Assembly (NCBI RefSeq): GCF_963677065.1
Contig: NZ_OY781872.1
Coordinates: 2,475,419 to 2,539,418 of the forward strand
Source of the DNA: an uncultured Methanoregula sp.
Lineage (GTDB): Archaea; Halobacteriota; Methanomicrobia; Methanomicrobiales; Methanospirillaceae
Reading direction: 5' to 3'
DNA: 64,000 bases
Below, one piece after another: positions 8,640 to 17,657 of the stretch. The first letter of the stretch is position 1, and each line of letters opens with the position of its first letter. The notes under the pieces were generated by a model. The model saw only the letters and a program-made list of their open reading frames with translations. It searched no databases and was not told where the DNA came from. Both the position numbers and the translations under genes were made by a program.

Positions 8640-9179
8640 ATGAATCAACGGGTTTTAGTATTATCGGCAAGTCCCAGAAAGGGCGGGAATTCCGATCTGT
8701 TATGCGACCAGTTTATGAAAGGCGCGACCGAATCCGGAAATCAGGCAGAGAAGATCTTCTTAAGAGAGAAAAAGATCCATTTCTGCCTGGGCTGCATGAT
8801 ATGCCGGAGTAACGGAGGACAATGCGTCCAGAAGGATGACATGGCCGGCCTTTTGGAAAAAATGACTGCAGCCAACGTCATCGTTATGGCAACTCCCGTT
8901 TATTTTTACACCCTGAATGCCCAGATGAAGACCCTGATTGACAGGACTCTCCCGAAATATCCCGATTTCGGTACCAAGGACATCTATTTCATCGTCACTG
9001 CAGCGAACCCGGATAAAGAAGCGCTTGAAAGGACAGTTGAAGGATTCAGGGGATTTTTATCCTGTTACCCCGGCCTGAACGAGAAAGGAACCATCTATGG
9101 GACCGGTGCCGGGAAGATCGGGGAGATCAAAGGAAGTCCGGCGATGAAACAGGCATATGAAATGGGAAAGAATGTGTAA
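8640..9179 (+). CDS. NAD(P)H-dependent FMN reductase / flavodoxin-family oxidoreductase
   Basis: The 179-residue protein begins with the flavin-binding loop of the iron-sulfur flavoprotein/FMN-reductase group (VLVLSASPRKGGNSDLL). It continues with CLGCMICRSNGGQCVQKDDM and ATPVYFYTLNAQMKTLIDRT, the standard active-site segments. The Cys cluster near 50-62 (C-x2-C-x2-C-x6-C) is the compact motif that binds a [4Fe-4S] cluster in iron-sulfur flavoproteins of methanogens; here the exact spacing leaves cluster binding possible but unproven. It probably carries out two-electron reduction of quinones, oxygen species or thiol compounds. Likely regulated by the divergent HxlR protein. Confidence 0.85.
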   Translation: MNQRVLVLSASPRKGGNSDLLCDQFMKGATESGNQAEKIFLREKKIHFCLGCMICRSNGGQCVQKDDMAGLLEKMTAANVIVMATPVYFYTLNAQMKTLIDRTLPKYPDFGTKDIYFIVTAANPDKEALERTVEGFRGFLSCYPGLNEKGTIYGTGAGKIGEIKGSPAMKQAYEMGKNV

Positions 9180-9292
9180 GGAAGCCGAAATGCGTTTTTG
9201 GATGCCAGAAAAAACGGCATGAGAATTTAAAAGGACAAAACAGATATCGGGGACATTGCGATGGATCATCAGAACTTATTAAAAAAAGGTGA

Positions 9293-10498
9293 ATGAAGAT
9301 GCTGTACAGGAAAATTCCCAGGACCGGTGACGAGCTTTCCATTCTCGGGTTCGGGTGCATGCGCCTGCCCATGAGAGCGGATGGCTCGATCGATGAAGAG
9401 AGAGGAATTGCGCAGGTACGCTTTGCAATCGACCATGGCGTGAACTATGTTGACACGGCCTGGCCGTACCACATGGGTGCAAGCGAGCCGTTCGTGGGGC
9501 GTGCCCTTGCCGGAGGTTATCGCGAGAGAGTGAACATCGCAACAAAACTTCCCTCCTGGCTCATTGAAAAACGGGAAGATATGGAGCGGTTCCTCAATGC
9601 CCAGCTGGAAAAACTCCGGACAGACCATATCGACTATTACCTTGTCCATGCCCTTGTCGGCGACCTGTGGGATACGGTCGAGAAACTCGGCGTTGCCGAT
9701 TTCCTTGATACGGCCAAAGCCGATGGCCGGATCAGGAACGCAGGCTTCTCCTTCCATGGAGCAGGAACGGATTTCAACCGGATCGTGGACGCATACCCGT
9801 GGGACTTCTGCCAGATCCAGTACAATTTCCTGGACGAGAAGAACCAGGCGGGCACGGCCGGCCTGGAATATGCAGCAAAAAAAGGACTCGGCGTCATCAT
9901 CATGGAGCCCCTGCGGGGAGGGAACCTGACAAAGACCGTGCCACCCGCGGTACAGAACCTCTGGGACGAGGCCCCGGTCCGGAGAACCGCTGCGGAATGG
10001 GCTCTCCGCTGGGTCTGGAACCATCCGGAAGTCACCGTCGTCCTCTCCGGCATGAACGAGGAGGCGCATATCCGGGAGAATCTTAAGCTCGCAGACCAGG
10101 CGTACCCCCGTTCGCTGACGGATGAGGAACTGGATATTGTACACAAAGTGGAGCTGAAATACCGCGAACTGATGAAAGTGGGCTGCACCGGCTGCCGGTA
10201 CTGCATGCCCTGCCCGTCGGGAGTGAACATTCCGCTCTGTTTCGAGGAATACAACAATCTCTCCTTTGCCGATAATACCGAGATGGAAAAATTCATGTAT
10301 GCTGCCCGGGCGGGGGGAGCGGTCGGCATAGGAGAGCCGGAGTTTGCATCCCTGTGTGTCCAGTGCGGGCAGTGCGTTGAGAAATGTCCCCAGCATATCG
10401 ACATCCCCACAGTTCTCGCATCGGTTGTGGAAGAGCTGGAAGGCCCTGACCTGGAGAAGAGAGTTGAGATGGCAAAACAGGTGTTCAGGCAGACGTGA
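9293..10498 (+). CDS. Aldo/keto reductase with C-terminal ferredoxin domain
   Basis: The 401-residue protein has a TIM-barrel AKR domain (1-about 270). It opens with LGFGCMRLP and shows the catalytic Asp/Tyr in NYVDTAWPYHMG, a Lys in ATKLPSW and a His in YYLVHALVG. The C-terminus carries two cysteine clusters, CTGCRYCMPCP (about 302) and CVQCGQCVEKCP (about 350), as in the ferredoxin-AKR family of anaerobes. Electrons from ferredoxin may therefore replace or add to NAD(P)H. Two ATGs, 9293 and 9299, share the ribosome-binding site AGGTGA, and the second has better spacing. It follows the flavoprotein gene in the same direction and may belong to the same redox regulon. Confidence 0.9.
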   Translation: MKMLYRKIPRTGDELSILGFGCMRLPMRADGSIDEERGIAQVRFAIDHGVNYVDTAWPYHMGASEPFVGRALAGGYRERVNIATKLPSWLIEKREDMERFLNAQLEKLRTDHIDYYLVHALVGDLWDTVEKLGVADFLDTAKADGRIRNAGFSFHGAGTDFNRIVDAYPWDFCQIQYNFLDEKNQAGTAGLEYAAKKGLGVIIMEPLRGGNLTKTVPPAVQNLWDEAPVRRTAAEWALRWVWNHPEVTVVLSGMNEEAHIRENLKLADQAYPRSLTDEELDIVHKVELKYRELMKVGCTGCRYCMPCPSGVNIPLCFEEYNNLSFADNTEMEKFMYAARAGGAVGIGEPEFASLCVQCGQCVEKCPQHIDIPTVLASVVEELEGPDLEKRVEMAKQVFRQT

Positions 10499-10569
10499 GA
10501 ACGGCAACGTCACCTTTTTAAAAAGATCGATCCTGAAAAAGAAGTCCGGGCAATGTGCGGGCAGCTAAA

Positions 10570-10704
10570 TTATTTCCCGCTGTCGTACCCGCACCGCTTG
10601 CACCGGTAACTGCCGTCAGGTTTTTTGACGATATTGGGATCCTGGCACCGGTCGCAGACCGGGCGGTCGTGTTTTACCTTGATATTCTGGGGTTGTTTTT
10701 CCAT
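10570..10704 (-). CDS. Small zinc-ribbon protein (44 residues)
   Basis: A 44-residue basic protein has two CxxC knuckles, CDRC and CKRC, 15 residues apart, the spacing of a single zinc ribbon. The ATG at 10704 is the only sensible start; the frame stays open further upstream but without coding character. Such mini ribbons occur in archaea as nucleic-acid or protein-binding adaptors. It sits between two unrelated genes and nothing more specific can be said. Confidence 0.65.
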   Translation of the reverse strand: MEKQPQNIKVKHDRPVCDRCQDPNIVKKPDGSYRCKRCGYDSGK

Positions 10705-10986
10705 GGGGATTGATTGGCGAGAATCCCTAAATACGTATGCACCGGTTCGTTTGGCAGGGCAACCGGCCGGTATTCTCCAGACATCTCCGGACATTACGGA
10801 GAAAATCCCGACTCCGGGTTTTTTACGATCAACAGATGCCGTATCAGGTTTACAGGACCGCAATGCAGGACTATACGAAAATCCTCTCGAGAGATGCATG
10901 GGGTTTTCGGCCGGCAGTACTACCGGAACGATCAAAATCCACCTCAATAAAACGGGCATATTCCATCTGATCCGGCTCGGGCTGGC

Positions 10987-11904
10987 CTATGCAGTCAGAC
11001 TGACACCGAGATCCAGGCCCACAAATTTCAGCAGCAGGGAAAGAAAATCGGGGGCTTTTTTCACACCGGGGGCTGATGATTGATTCTCGGGGGTCCCGGG
11101 GCCCAGTTCCGATATGCGGTCCATAGCGCCAAGGAAGTTCTTCGTGGAGTTATCCGTCGGGGCGGCGATCACGCCTTTTGATGAGATGACCTCGAGTGCA
11201 TTGCCAACATCTGCAGATGAGACATCCTGCGGGGACGAGACCAGGCTTATTGCAGAATTGAGATCCTGTGCCGATGAGGTGACCTGCGGGGGGGTTATAT
11301 CTTTTGCATAGATCATCTCTTTCTGGGGAGGGGCTTTCTGGGCTGAACCTGCCGGGGTGACAATTGTCCATGCAGCCGCAGGAGATGTTGCCGGGGAGGT
11401 CTTCCATGCAGCGGTATTCCGGACTGATGAGCCGGATGATGGAGTTGACTGTGCCGGCTGAGTAGCGATCTTCTCAAGCAGGGAGTTCCTGTTGGCCTGC
11501 AGGAGTGTGTCTGAAGGGTCAAGACCGAGGCCATACGTATAGGCCCGGAGGGAGTCATCGTACCTGCCCATGTTCTGGAGTGCCACGCCTTTGCCGTTCC
11601 AGGCAGCAACATAATTCTCGTTCCGCAGCAAGGCCTGGTCGAAAGCATCATTGGCTTCCCGGAATCTGCCAAGTTCGTTGAGGGAAACGCCCTTGCCATA
11701 CCATGCGGGAGCATACTCCCCGTCAAGATAAAGGGCATTGTTGAAAGCATCGAACGCCTCATGGTATTTACCAAGACCGGCCAATTCGTTGCCTTTGGCA
11801 TTCCAATCCAGGACCGCCTTTTCCGTTGCCTGGACCGGGTGTGCCGGTAAAAAGAGAAGGAAGAGCAGGATAAACATCGATATCCGATAGTTTTTTTTGT
11901 TCAT
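10987..11904 (-). CDS. Secreted TPR-repeat protein
   Basis: The 305-residue protein has a signal peptide (MNKKNYRISMFILLFLLFLPAHPVQA). Three tetratricopeptide repeats follow between about 30 and 135, each with the W/Y-x-x-K-G-x-x-L-x-x-L-G-R-Y-x-x-A pattern (WNAKGNELAGLGKYHEA, WYGKGVSLNELGRFREA, WNGKGVALQNMGRYDDS). The second half (about 150-300) is low-complexity Ser/Thr/Pro/Ala-rich with no recognised fold. TPR proteins of this kind are common in Methanomicrobiales and serve as protein-binding scaffolds outside the cell. The partner is unknown. Confidence 0.8.
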   Translation of the reverse strand: MNKKNYRISMFILLFLLFLPAHPVQATEKAVLDWNAKGNELAGLGKYHEAFDAFNNALYLDGEYAPAWYGKGVSLNELGRFREANDAFDQALLRNENYVAAWNGKGVALQNMGRYDDSLRAYTYGLGLDPSDTLLQANRNSLLEKIATQPAQSTPSSGSSVRNTAAWKTSPATSPAAAWTIVTPAGSAQKAPPQKEMIYAKDITPPQVTSSAQDLNSAISLVSSPQDVSSADVGNALEVISSKGVIAAPTDNSTKNFLGAMDRISELGPGTPENQSSAPGVKKAPDFLSLLLKFVGLDLGVSLTA

Positions 11905-12063
11905 CCTGACTCTTCGCCCCCGATACAGTACCTTGTATATACGACCTGAAGATTAAAGTACGCATTCTGGTACAGGAATACCGGGAGCCGGACTTGCCAG
12001 GGTTTTCCGGTCAGACAGATCCCACCACCCTTATCCCGCCAGCCGCCACAAATATACTCAATT

Positions 12064-12984
12064 ATGCACCAAGAGCCCGATGCGACGCTGACTCCTGCCG
12101 GTTCGTTTGCGGATCTTCCCTGGTTCTCCGCGTCCTGGCAGAACCTTTCCTGGACAGAATGGATCCCGTTCTCCGCAACAAAAGCAGAGTTCAAAGAGAT
12201 CCCAAATGAGCCAGGGATCTACCGCATCCGTCCTGCGGGAAAAGATTTCCTCATGTACATCAGCGAGACAAACCGTACCCTGCACCAGCGAATAAACGAG
12301 TTGCGCCAGAACCTCAGAAGAACCGACCTGATGCCCTGGAACGACCCGGATTTATCGGCACCGGCACTCTGGGCCTGGCGGGATGCCGAAGGATACGGGT
12401 TCGAATGTTCTGCAGTCCCCCTTGATGCCTCTGCGGGAGGCCGGAGGGCCATGGAAAACTTTCTCATCTCCCGTTACCGTCAGGAATATGGCGCATCCCC
12501 GGTCTGCAGTTTCGGGCATTTCCACCCGAGATACCGCAGGTCCACGAACCGGAGCGAGGGGCGGCGGGGAGGACTGCTCAGGGAGGACCAGAAGGACAAC
12601 CCGGCAGGGTTGCCCGGTCTCCCCCCGCTGCCGGAAACAGGCCGGCCGGGCGATCCGGCCTGGATGGGGATCAGCTGGAGCAGTTCGCAGGCCCTCACTC
12701 CCGAAAACGTAAAAACCGTCCCCCCCGGATCCGGCCTCTTTATCCTTTCGGAATCAGCATCGGAGGAAATTCTGTACATCGGCCAGGCAGTGGATTGCAG
12801 GGAACGGCTCCTGGACCAGTGTAGACGTGAGCGGGCGGGGCACGAGATCCTGTTCACGTACCATATCCCGGAAAAATCCCTCCTCCCGCACCAGTTGAGG
12901 GAATGGGAATGCGATCTTCTCGGGAATTATTTCAGCATGACAAAAAAAGCACCGGCACTCCAGTACCCGGCTCACGGGCAATAA
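12064..12984 (+). CDS. Protein with two GIY-YIG-like domains
   Basis: The 306-residue protein has two halves that each start like a GIY-YIG nuclease. Residues about 49-75 read G-I-Y-R-I, then LMYISETNRTLHQRI; residues about 225-265 read G-L-F-I-L, then ILYIGQAVDCRERLLDQ. The second half matches the GIY-x(10-12)-YIG-x(8)-R order closely; in the first, YIG has become YIS. A Pro/Gly/Arg-rich linker (about 155-205) joins them. GIY-YIG domains cut DNA or RNA or bind nucleic acid, but the catalytic Glu cannot be placed safely. There is no signal peptide, so it is probably cytoplasmic. It stands alone, upstream of a solitary archaellin gene. Confidence 0.55.
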   Translation: MHQEPDATLTPAGSFADLPWFSASWQNLSWTEWIPFSATKAEFKEIPNEPGIYRIRPAGKDFLMYISETNRTLHQRINELRQNLRRTDLMPWNDPDLSAPALWAWRDAEGYGFECSAVPLDASAGGRRAMENFLISRYRQEYGASPVCSFGHFHPRYRRSTNRSEGRRGGLLREDQKDNPAGLPGLPPLPETGRPGDPAWMGISWSSSQALTPENVKTVPPGSGLFILSESASEEILYIGQAVDCRERLLDQCRRERAGHEILFTYHIPEKSLLPHQLREWECDLLGNYFSMTKKAPALQYPAHGQ

Positions 12985-13051
12985 CTTTTTTTACCAGACC
13001 GGTTATTCAGAGATCATGGACCGGGAACTCCCCGGCCCGGGAAGGTCCGTT

Positions 13052-13630
13052 ATGAATCCGTTCTCAGATAACCTCGCATTCACGGGTCTTGAGGCCGCAA
13101 TAGTCCTCATAGCATTTGTTGTCGTTGCTGCGGTTTTCTCCTATGTAGTGCTCGGTGCCGGGTTCTTCACAACCCAGAAGAGCCAGGAAGTTGTTCACAC
13201 AGGAGTCCAGCAGGACAGCTCAACTTTGGAGATTGTCGGTAATGTGTATGGTATCGGGACCGCGGGAGTCTCCATAGATACAATCAATTTCACCTGCGCC
13301 CTTGCACCAGGAGGAACACCGGTTGATTTCGACAAGGTTGTGCTCACTTACAGCAATGCCTCGGTCCTTGAGACCCTGACACATGCGGGATCCGGCAGGC
13401 CCCTGACAATGCCTTTGCCCGGCCAGTGGTCGATCACTGCAGTCCAGAACGAGAGAACCACGGACGATGTTCTGGAAAAAGGCGAGGAGTTCGATATCAC
13501 GGCAAAACCGACAAACCCGGTAGTAAAGAATGACATATTCCAGATTGACGTAAAACCGGTGATAGGCCCGGCGCTTGCAATCATCAGGACCGCCCCTGCA
13601 TCGATCCAGAAAGTGAATGTTATCTTCTGA
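13052..13630 (+). CDS. flaB: Archaellin (solitary copy)
   Basis: The 192-residue protein has a class III signal peptide (MNPFSDNLAFTG) cut after Gly12 by the prearchaellin peptidase, followed by the assembly helix LEAAIVLIAFVVVAAVFSYVVLGAG, as in archaellum filament proteins. It is clearly related to the three archaellins at 33-36 kb but diverged in its second half, with a proline-containing insert (RPLTMPLPGQW). A sequon N-A-S lies in YSNAS. It is separated from the others by 20 kb, and no motor gene (flaI, flaJ, flaH) is in the window. It could be a minor filament subunit, a basal or cap protein, or a pilin. The ATG at 13052 is fixed by the signal peptide. Confidence 0.85.
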   Translation: MNPFSDNLAFTGLEAAIVLIAFVVVAAVFSYVVLGAGFFTTQKSQEVVHTGVQQDSSTLEIVGNVYGIGTAGVSIDTINFTCALAPGGTPVDFDKVVLTYSNASVLETLTHAGSGRPLTMPLPGQWSITAVQNERTTDDVLEKGEEFDITAKPTNPVVKNDIFQIDVKPVIGPALAIIRTAPASIQKVNVIF

Positions 13631-13632
13631 TC

Positions 13633-13639
13633 TTTTTTT
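13633..13639 (+). terminator. T-run terminator after the solitary archaellin
   Basis: Seven T residues follow the stop codon within three bases, the usual archaeal termination signal. Confidence 0.45.
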
Positions 13640-13879
13640 CCGGCCGGGCCGGCCTGCCGGGCTGAAAGGATAGTCTTCATTACGGGGGGATATTTCGGAT
13701 GGGATATGGGAAGCGATATCCGGAGTATCGTTCTTATCAGATGACCGGCCGGAATCAGTTTATTTTGATGGCAATGATGCAATCCGTTCTCCGGGTCTGA
13801 ACAGATTAAACGGGTTTTGGTTGTAATTTCTTGCCGTTTTCAAGTAAATCCGGCCGCTCACCAGATACGACCCGGAACA

Positions 13880-14107
13880 TCAGGAGTCATCTATTGCAAT
13901 AACCTGCACCGGACAGAGATCTGCTGCATCCTTAACACAGGCGGCCAGGTCACCAGGGGCAACACCTTCCGCGATATTTCCCGTTACCCGGAATTCTTCC
14001 TTGATCCGGCTGAATGAATCGTCAGGGTTCTCTTCAAAGAATGCCGGGCAGGCATCCCAGCAGGATCCACAACTGACACAACCGGATCGATCAAGAACGA
14101 CTTTCAT
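13880..14107 (-). CDS. Single-cluster [4Fe-4S] ferredoxin
   Basis: The 75-residue ferredoxin has C-V-S-C-G-S-C near the N-terminus, a fourth ligand in DACP and a distant Cys in ADLCPVQVI. This is the single [4Fe-4S] type with a disulfide or spare Cys, as in Thermococcus ferredoxins. It would carry electrons in the cytoplasm. The ATG at 14107 is chosen because AGGAG lies 7 bases upstream; the earlier ATG at 14113 is too close to that site. It lies 109 bases from the end of the large kinase gene, on the same strand, but any functional link is unproven. Confidence 0.9.
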   Translation of the reverse strand: MKVVLDRSGCVSCGSCWDACPAFFEENPDDSFSRIKEEFRVTGNIAEGVAPGDLAACVKDAADLCPVQVIAIDDS

Positions 14108-14216
14108 ACACATTCTCCTGATACCGGGCAGGAGTTAATAGTGATTGTTCGAAAGAGAAAAGAGAGATTTCATCTAAAGTAGCGGACTGCTGGCAGCGGC
14201 AGCGTGGGTTTACCGG

Positions 14217-17200
14217 TCAGGACCGGGTATTATTCATCCGGTACATCCCTTTTGGCACCAGGATCTCGAACCGGGCCCCGGTGCCGAAAATCCCGGTCTC
14301 CCGTATGGTGATGCGGGTCGGGGCAAGGATCTCGCGGACAAGGAAGAGACCAAGGCCGGTATTTTTCCCGAACCCCCGCTCGAAAATCTTCTCTTTCTGG
14401 CCTGGTTCGATTCCGATCCCGTTGTCTTCCCATACAAGGGTCATGCCTTCCGGCGTGAAAGACGCAGTGACCGAGATCCTGCTCACCCGCTCGCCATGCC
14501 GGAGCGAGTTGTCAAGCAGGTTGAAAAATACTTTCGGGAGCATCGGGTCGCAAAAGACCTTAAGACCCTGCACACTGGCTGAAAATGCGATCTGCCCGGG
14601 CAGGTTCGAACGGGGCAGCAGGGCATCGATATCCTGCCATTGCGGGTCATGGTTCCCGAGATCCTGGTAAATTTTCGTAAACTCGATCTGGGACCGGATA
14701 GCCCGGGTCAGGGATTTGAGTTTCTCGATATATTCCCCTGGCGCATGACCGGCACCATCCATCTCTGCCAGGTCAAGATATCCCAGGATTGCCGTGATCT
14801 TGTTGTTGATGTCGTGCCGGGTAATGCTCGTGAGAAGACCGAGCTGGCGGTTTGCCTGCTTGAGGGCGTCTTCCATCTGCTTCTGCTCCGTGATATCCAC
14901 AAGCATGCCGATGAGTCCCCCCGGTCTGCCATCGGCAAGCCGGAACCCGTCCACGGAGTAGAGGGTCTGGTGAGTCTGCCCGTCGGCATATACGATCGGG
15001 AGCTCGTAACTCATCCGGCCCGCTTCTTTAATCACGGCCATATCCTCATCCTGGAAGCGTTTGCGCTCTTCAGGGGCGAGGTACGCGAGATCGAGAACGG
15101 TCTTTCCAAGGAGGTAATCGCGGGTTGTACCAAACACCCGTTCATACGCACGGTTGCACCCGACAAACCGGCCCGACGCATCCTTGATGAAGACCGGATA
15201 AGGTATACTCTCGATGAGTGTCTGCTGGAAAACCAGCCGGTCGGCCAGGGCGGCTTCGGCATGCCGGCGTTCCGAGATATCCCGGCTGATACCCTGGAAG
15301 CCTGTGATCGTTTTGCTCTCTCTGTCATATACCGGAGCAGTACTGACTTCGATCCAGATCCTGCGCCCGTCTTTTGTTAACATCTCCACAATGTAGATTT
15401 GCCGGTTTGTGGAAAGATCCGGTCCGCCGGCAAGGCGGTATGAGAGCTGCTGCCGCACAAATTCTGCAGATGACGGGGTCAGGAAATCAAACAGGGTCTT
15501 TCCCACGATCTCATCAGGAGTATAGCCAATCACGTCTTCAGCATACCTGCTGACGTAGGTGAACTGCAGTCCGGGCGTTGTCTGCCAGATTACATCCCTG
15601 ACAGTATCGACAAGGTTCCGGTACCGCTCTTCCGAGGCTCGCAGGGATTCTTCGGCTTCCTTCCGTTTGGTGATATCCCGGGCGATACCCATGAGAGAGA
15701 CAACATTGCCCAAAGTATCCCGGACAAGAGAGATGTTCGAGGTATGCCACCGCCAGGTGCCGTTCTTATGACGGACACGGTATTCTATACTGTACTGGTT
15801 CCCGCCCGAGCCCGATACCCGCGAGAAGATCTCTTGGCATGCCGGGAGATCTCCGGGATAGACAAAGGAATCCAGGTTCTTCCCGACTACATCCTCAACC
15901 GCATGCCCGAGCAGATTGGTCCAGTTGGGGGAGACGTACGTGAATATGCCGGGGCGAACAAGGGAAAAGACAATGTCGTTTGCTTTCTCAACAAGTGAGC
16001 GGAACTTCTCCTCGCTTTTGCGTAGTTCCTCTTCAGCATTCCGCCGGTCCGTTATCTCTTTTGAAGAGCAGATTACCGTAAGTACTGCTCCCGTGTTGTC
16101 CTTGATTGGCGTGAGCGTGGTCAGGTAATAACGATCGCCATTGGATCGCGGGACCAGGACCTCAAAAACTTTCTGACTCCCGGTGGCAAATGCCTCGTTG
16201 AGAACGGAGAACCGTTTGGCTGCCTCATCCTCCGGGAAAACATCGAAAATTCTTCTGCCGGTGATTGCATCCCGGGATCTTCCCACACCCTCGGCAAAGG
16301 CCCGGTTGACATACTGGTAAGTTCCATCCCGGGAGATCGAGAAGATCGGATCGCTCGCTTCATCGAGAAGAAGGCGGTGCTTCTCCTCGCTCTCCAGCAG
16401 CCGGAGCTCAATGAGTTTCAGTTCGGTGATGTCGAGTGCAGTGCCGACAATCCGTACCGGGCGGTTCGCGGTATCGAACTGGGGCTCTCCCTGGTCGCGG
16501 ATAAACCGGCAGGTACCATCGGGAAGGACGACCCGGAAGACAATCTCGAATGGTTTCTGTTCAGATATCGCAGATCTGACTTCAGCAATAACCATTTCCC
16601 GATCATCCGGGTGGATGAAACCAAAGAGCGTGTCCACGTCCGGGACAAACGATCCGGGCTCTTTACCCAGGATGCGGAAGAGTTCGTCAGACCAGAAGAT
16701 CCGGTTAGTTGCAAGATCGAGATCCCAGATACCGAGACGGGCAACCCGCTGGGCTGCATTGAGCATAGCCTCCTTTTCCCCGAGTTCTTCCTCCCGGCGT
16801 TTTTTCTCGGTAATATCCTGCATAACGCCAAACAGCCTTACCAGGTGTCCCTGGTCATCATAGATGCGGCGGGCGAGGGAATGGATAATTTTCCGGGGGG
16901 ATCCATCGGCCGGGTTGATGGCGTATTCGATATCGTAAGGTTTGCCATTCTGTATAATATCGGTAAACATGCCACGCAGCATTTCACGGTCAGCAAAGGT
17001 GGCTTCAACCAGATCGTAGGGAATGGTCCCGGCCGGGCGGGTGAAACCGAACAACCGGTATGCCTGTTCGGTTGCCCAGATGGTCCGGCTGGTAAAATCA
17101 AATTCCCAGCTGCCGGCCTGGCCGATCTCCTGGGCCATGGACAACCGGTCGGCATTCACCCGGAGCGCTTCTTCAGCATGTTTGCGGTCAACGGCCATAC

Positions 17201-17558
17201 GGATCTTGTGGACAAGCTCGGCGAACTGCGATTTGGGATCGCCTCCTTTCTGGAGGTAAAAATCGGCTCCCTCATTCAGCGCCTGGATGACAACTTCCTC
17301 CCGGCCCCGGCCGGTGAAGAGAATGAACGGGATGCTCCCGTGGTCCTGACGCACGGCCTTGAGGAAGGCGATCCCATCCATCTCCGGCATCTGGTAATCC
17401 GAGATTATGGCATCGTACACACGGGATTTCAGAAGATCAAGGGCAGCCGGGGCAGAGGGGATGGTGTCAAGATGGATCCTGCCGTCCCGTTCAAGGAATA
17501 TTTTACAGAGATCGAGCAGGTCTGGTTCATCGTCTACATATAAAACCGAAGTCACCAT
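14217..17558 (-). CDS. Hybrid sensor kinase: REC, six PAS domains, HATPase
   Basis: The 1113-residue soluble kinase starts with a receiver domain (1-125; D9/D10, D54, T82, K104). About six PAS/PAC units follow at roughly 140-260, 265-385, 395-505, 515-635, 640-770 and 775-890. The dimerisation helix contains SITRHDINNKITAILGYLDLAE near 910, with the phospho-acceptor His. The ATPase domain (about 1000-1105) has N-box NLLDNSLRHG, G1 WEDNGIGIEP and G2 NTGLGLFLVREIL. It has no transmembrane helix, so signals are cytoplasmic or come by phosphotransfer to the REC domain. PAS ligands (haem, flavin, others) cannot be told from sequence. This architecture is very common in Methanomicrobiales. Confidence 0.95.
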   Translation of the reverse strand: MVTSVLYVDDEPDLLDLCKIFLERDGRIHLDTIPSAPAALDLLKSRVYDAIISDYQMPEMDGIAFLKAVRQDHGSIPFILFTGRGREEVVIQALNEGADFYLQKGGDPKSQFAELVHKIRMAVDRKHAEEALRVNADRLSMAQEIGQAGSWEFDFTSRTIWATEQAYRLFGFTRPAGTIPYDLVEATFADREMLRGMFTDIIQNGKPYDIEYAINPADGSPRKIIHSLARRIYDDQGHLVRLFGVMQDITEKKRREEELGEKEAMLNAAQRVARLGIWDLDLATNRIFWSDELFRILGKEPGSFVPDVDTLFGFIHPDDREMVIAEVRSAISEQKPFEIVFRVVLPDGTCRFIRDQGEPQFDTANRPVRIVGTALDITELKLIELRLLESEEKHRLLLDEASDPIFSISRDGTYQYVNRAFAEGVGRSRDAITGRRIFDVFPEDEAAKRFSVLNEAFATGSQKVFEVLVPRSNGDRYYLTTLTPIKDNTGAVLTVICSSKEITDRRNAEEELRKSEEKFRSLVEKANDIVFSLVRPGIFTYVSPNWTNLLGHAVEDVVGKNLDSFVYPGDLPACQEIFSRVSGSGGNQYSIEYRVRHKNGTWRWHTSNISLVRDTLGNVVSLMGIARDITKRKEAEESLRASEERYRNLVDTVRDVIWQTTPGLQFTYVSRYAEDVIGYTPDEIVGKTLFDFLTPSSAEFVRQQLSYRLAGGPDLSTNRQIYIVEMLTKDGRRIWIEVSTAPVYDRESKTITGFQGISRDISERRHAEAALADRLVFQQTLIESIPYPVFIKDASGRFVGCNRAYERVFGTTRDYLLGKTVLDLAYLAPEERKRFQDEDMAVIKEAGRMSYELPIVYADGQTHQTLYSVDGFRLADGRPGGLIGMLVDITEQKQMEDALKQANRQLGLLTSITRHDINNKITAILGYLDLAEMDGAGHAPGEYIEKLKSLTRAIRSQIEFTKIYQDLGNHDPQWQDIDALLPRSNLPGQIAFSASVQGLKVFCDPMLPKVFFNLLDNSLRHGERVSRISVTASFTPEGMTLVWEDNGIGIEPGQKEKIFERGFGKNTGLGLFLVREILAPTRITIRETGIFGTGARFEILVPKGMYRMNNTRS

Positions 17559-17657
17559 GCACCGGATCCTTGAATGGTTGCATCTATCATTAAAATGAAA
17601 GAATAAAAAAGATTTGGGTATTCCGGTTCCAGGAATGCCCCGATTAAAAGGCGGGGA

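Noticed and set aside
9269..10513. 414-codon open frame on the minus strand
   Set aside because: Antisense to the aldo/keto reductase, whose motifs are clear.
10737..10970. 77-codon frame with normal codon use
   Set aside because: No homology, no good ribosome-binding site, and a TATA-like site too close to the ATG; kept only as a weak possibility.
16377..17543. 388-codon open frame on the plus strand
   Set aside because: Antisense to the multi-PAS kinase.
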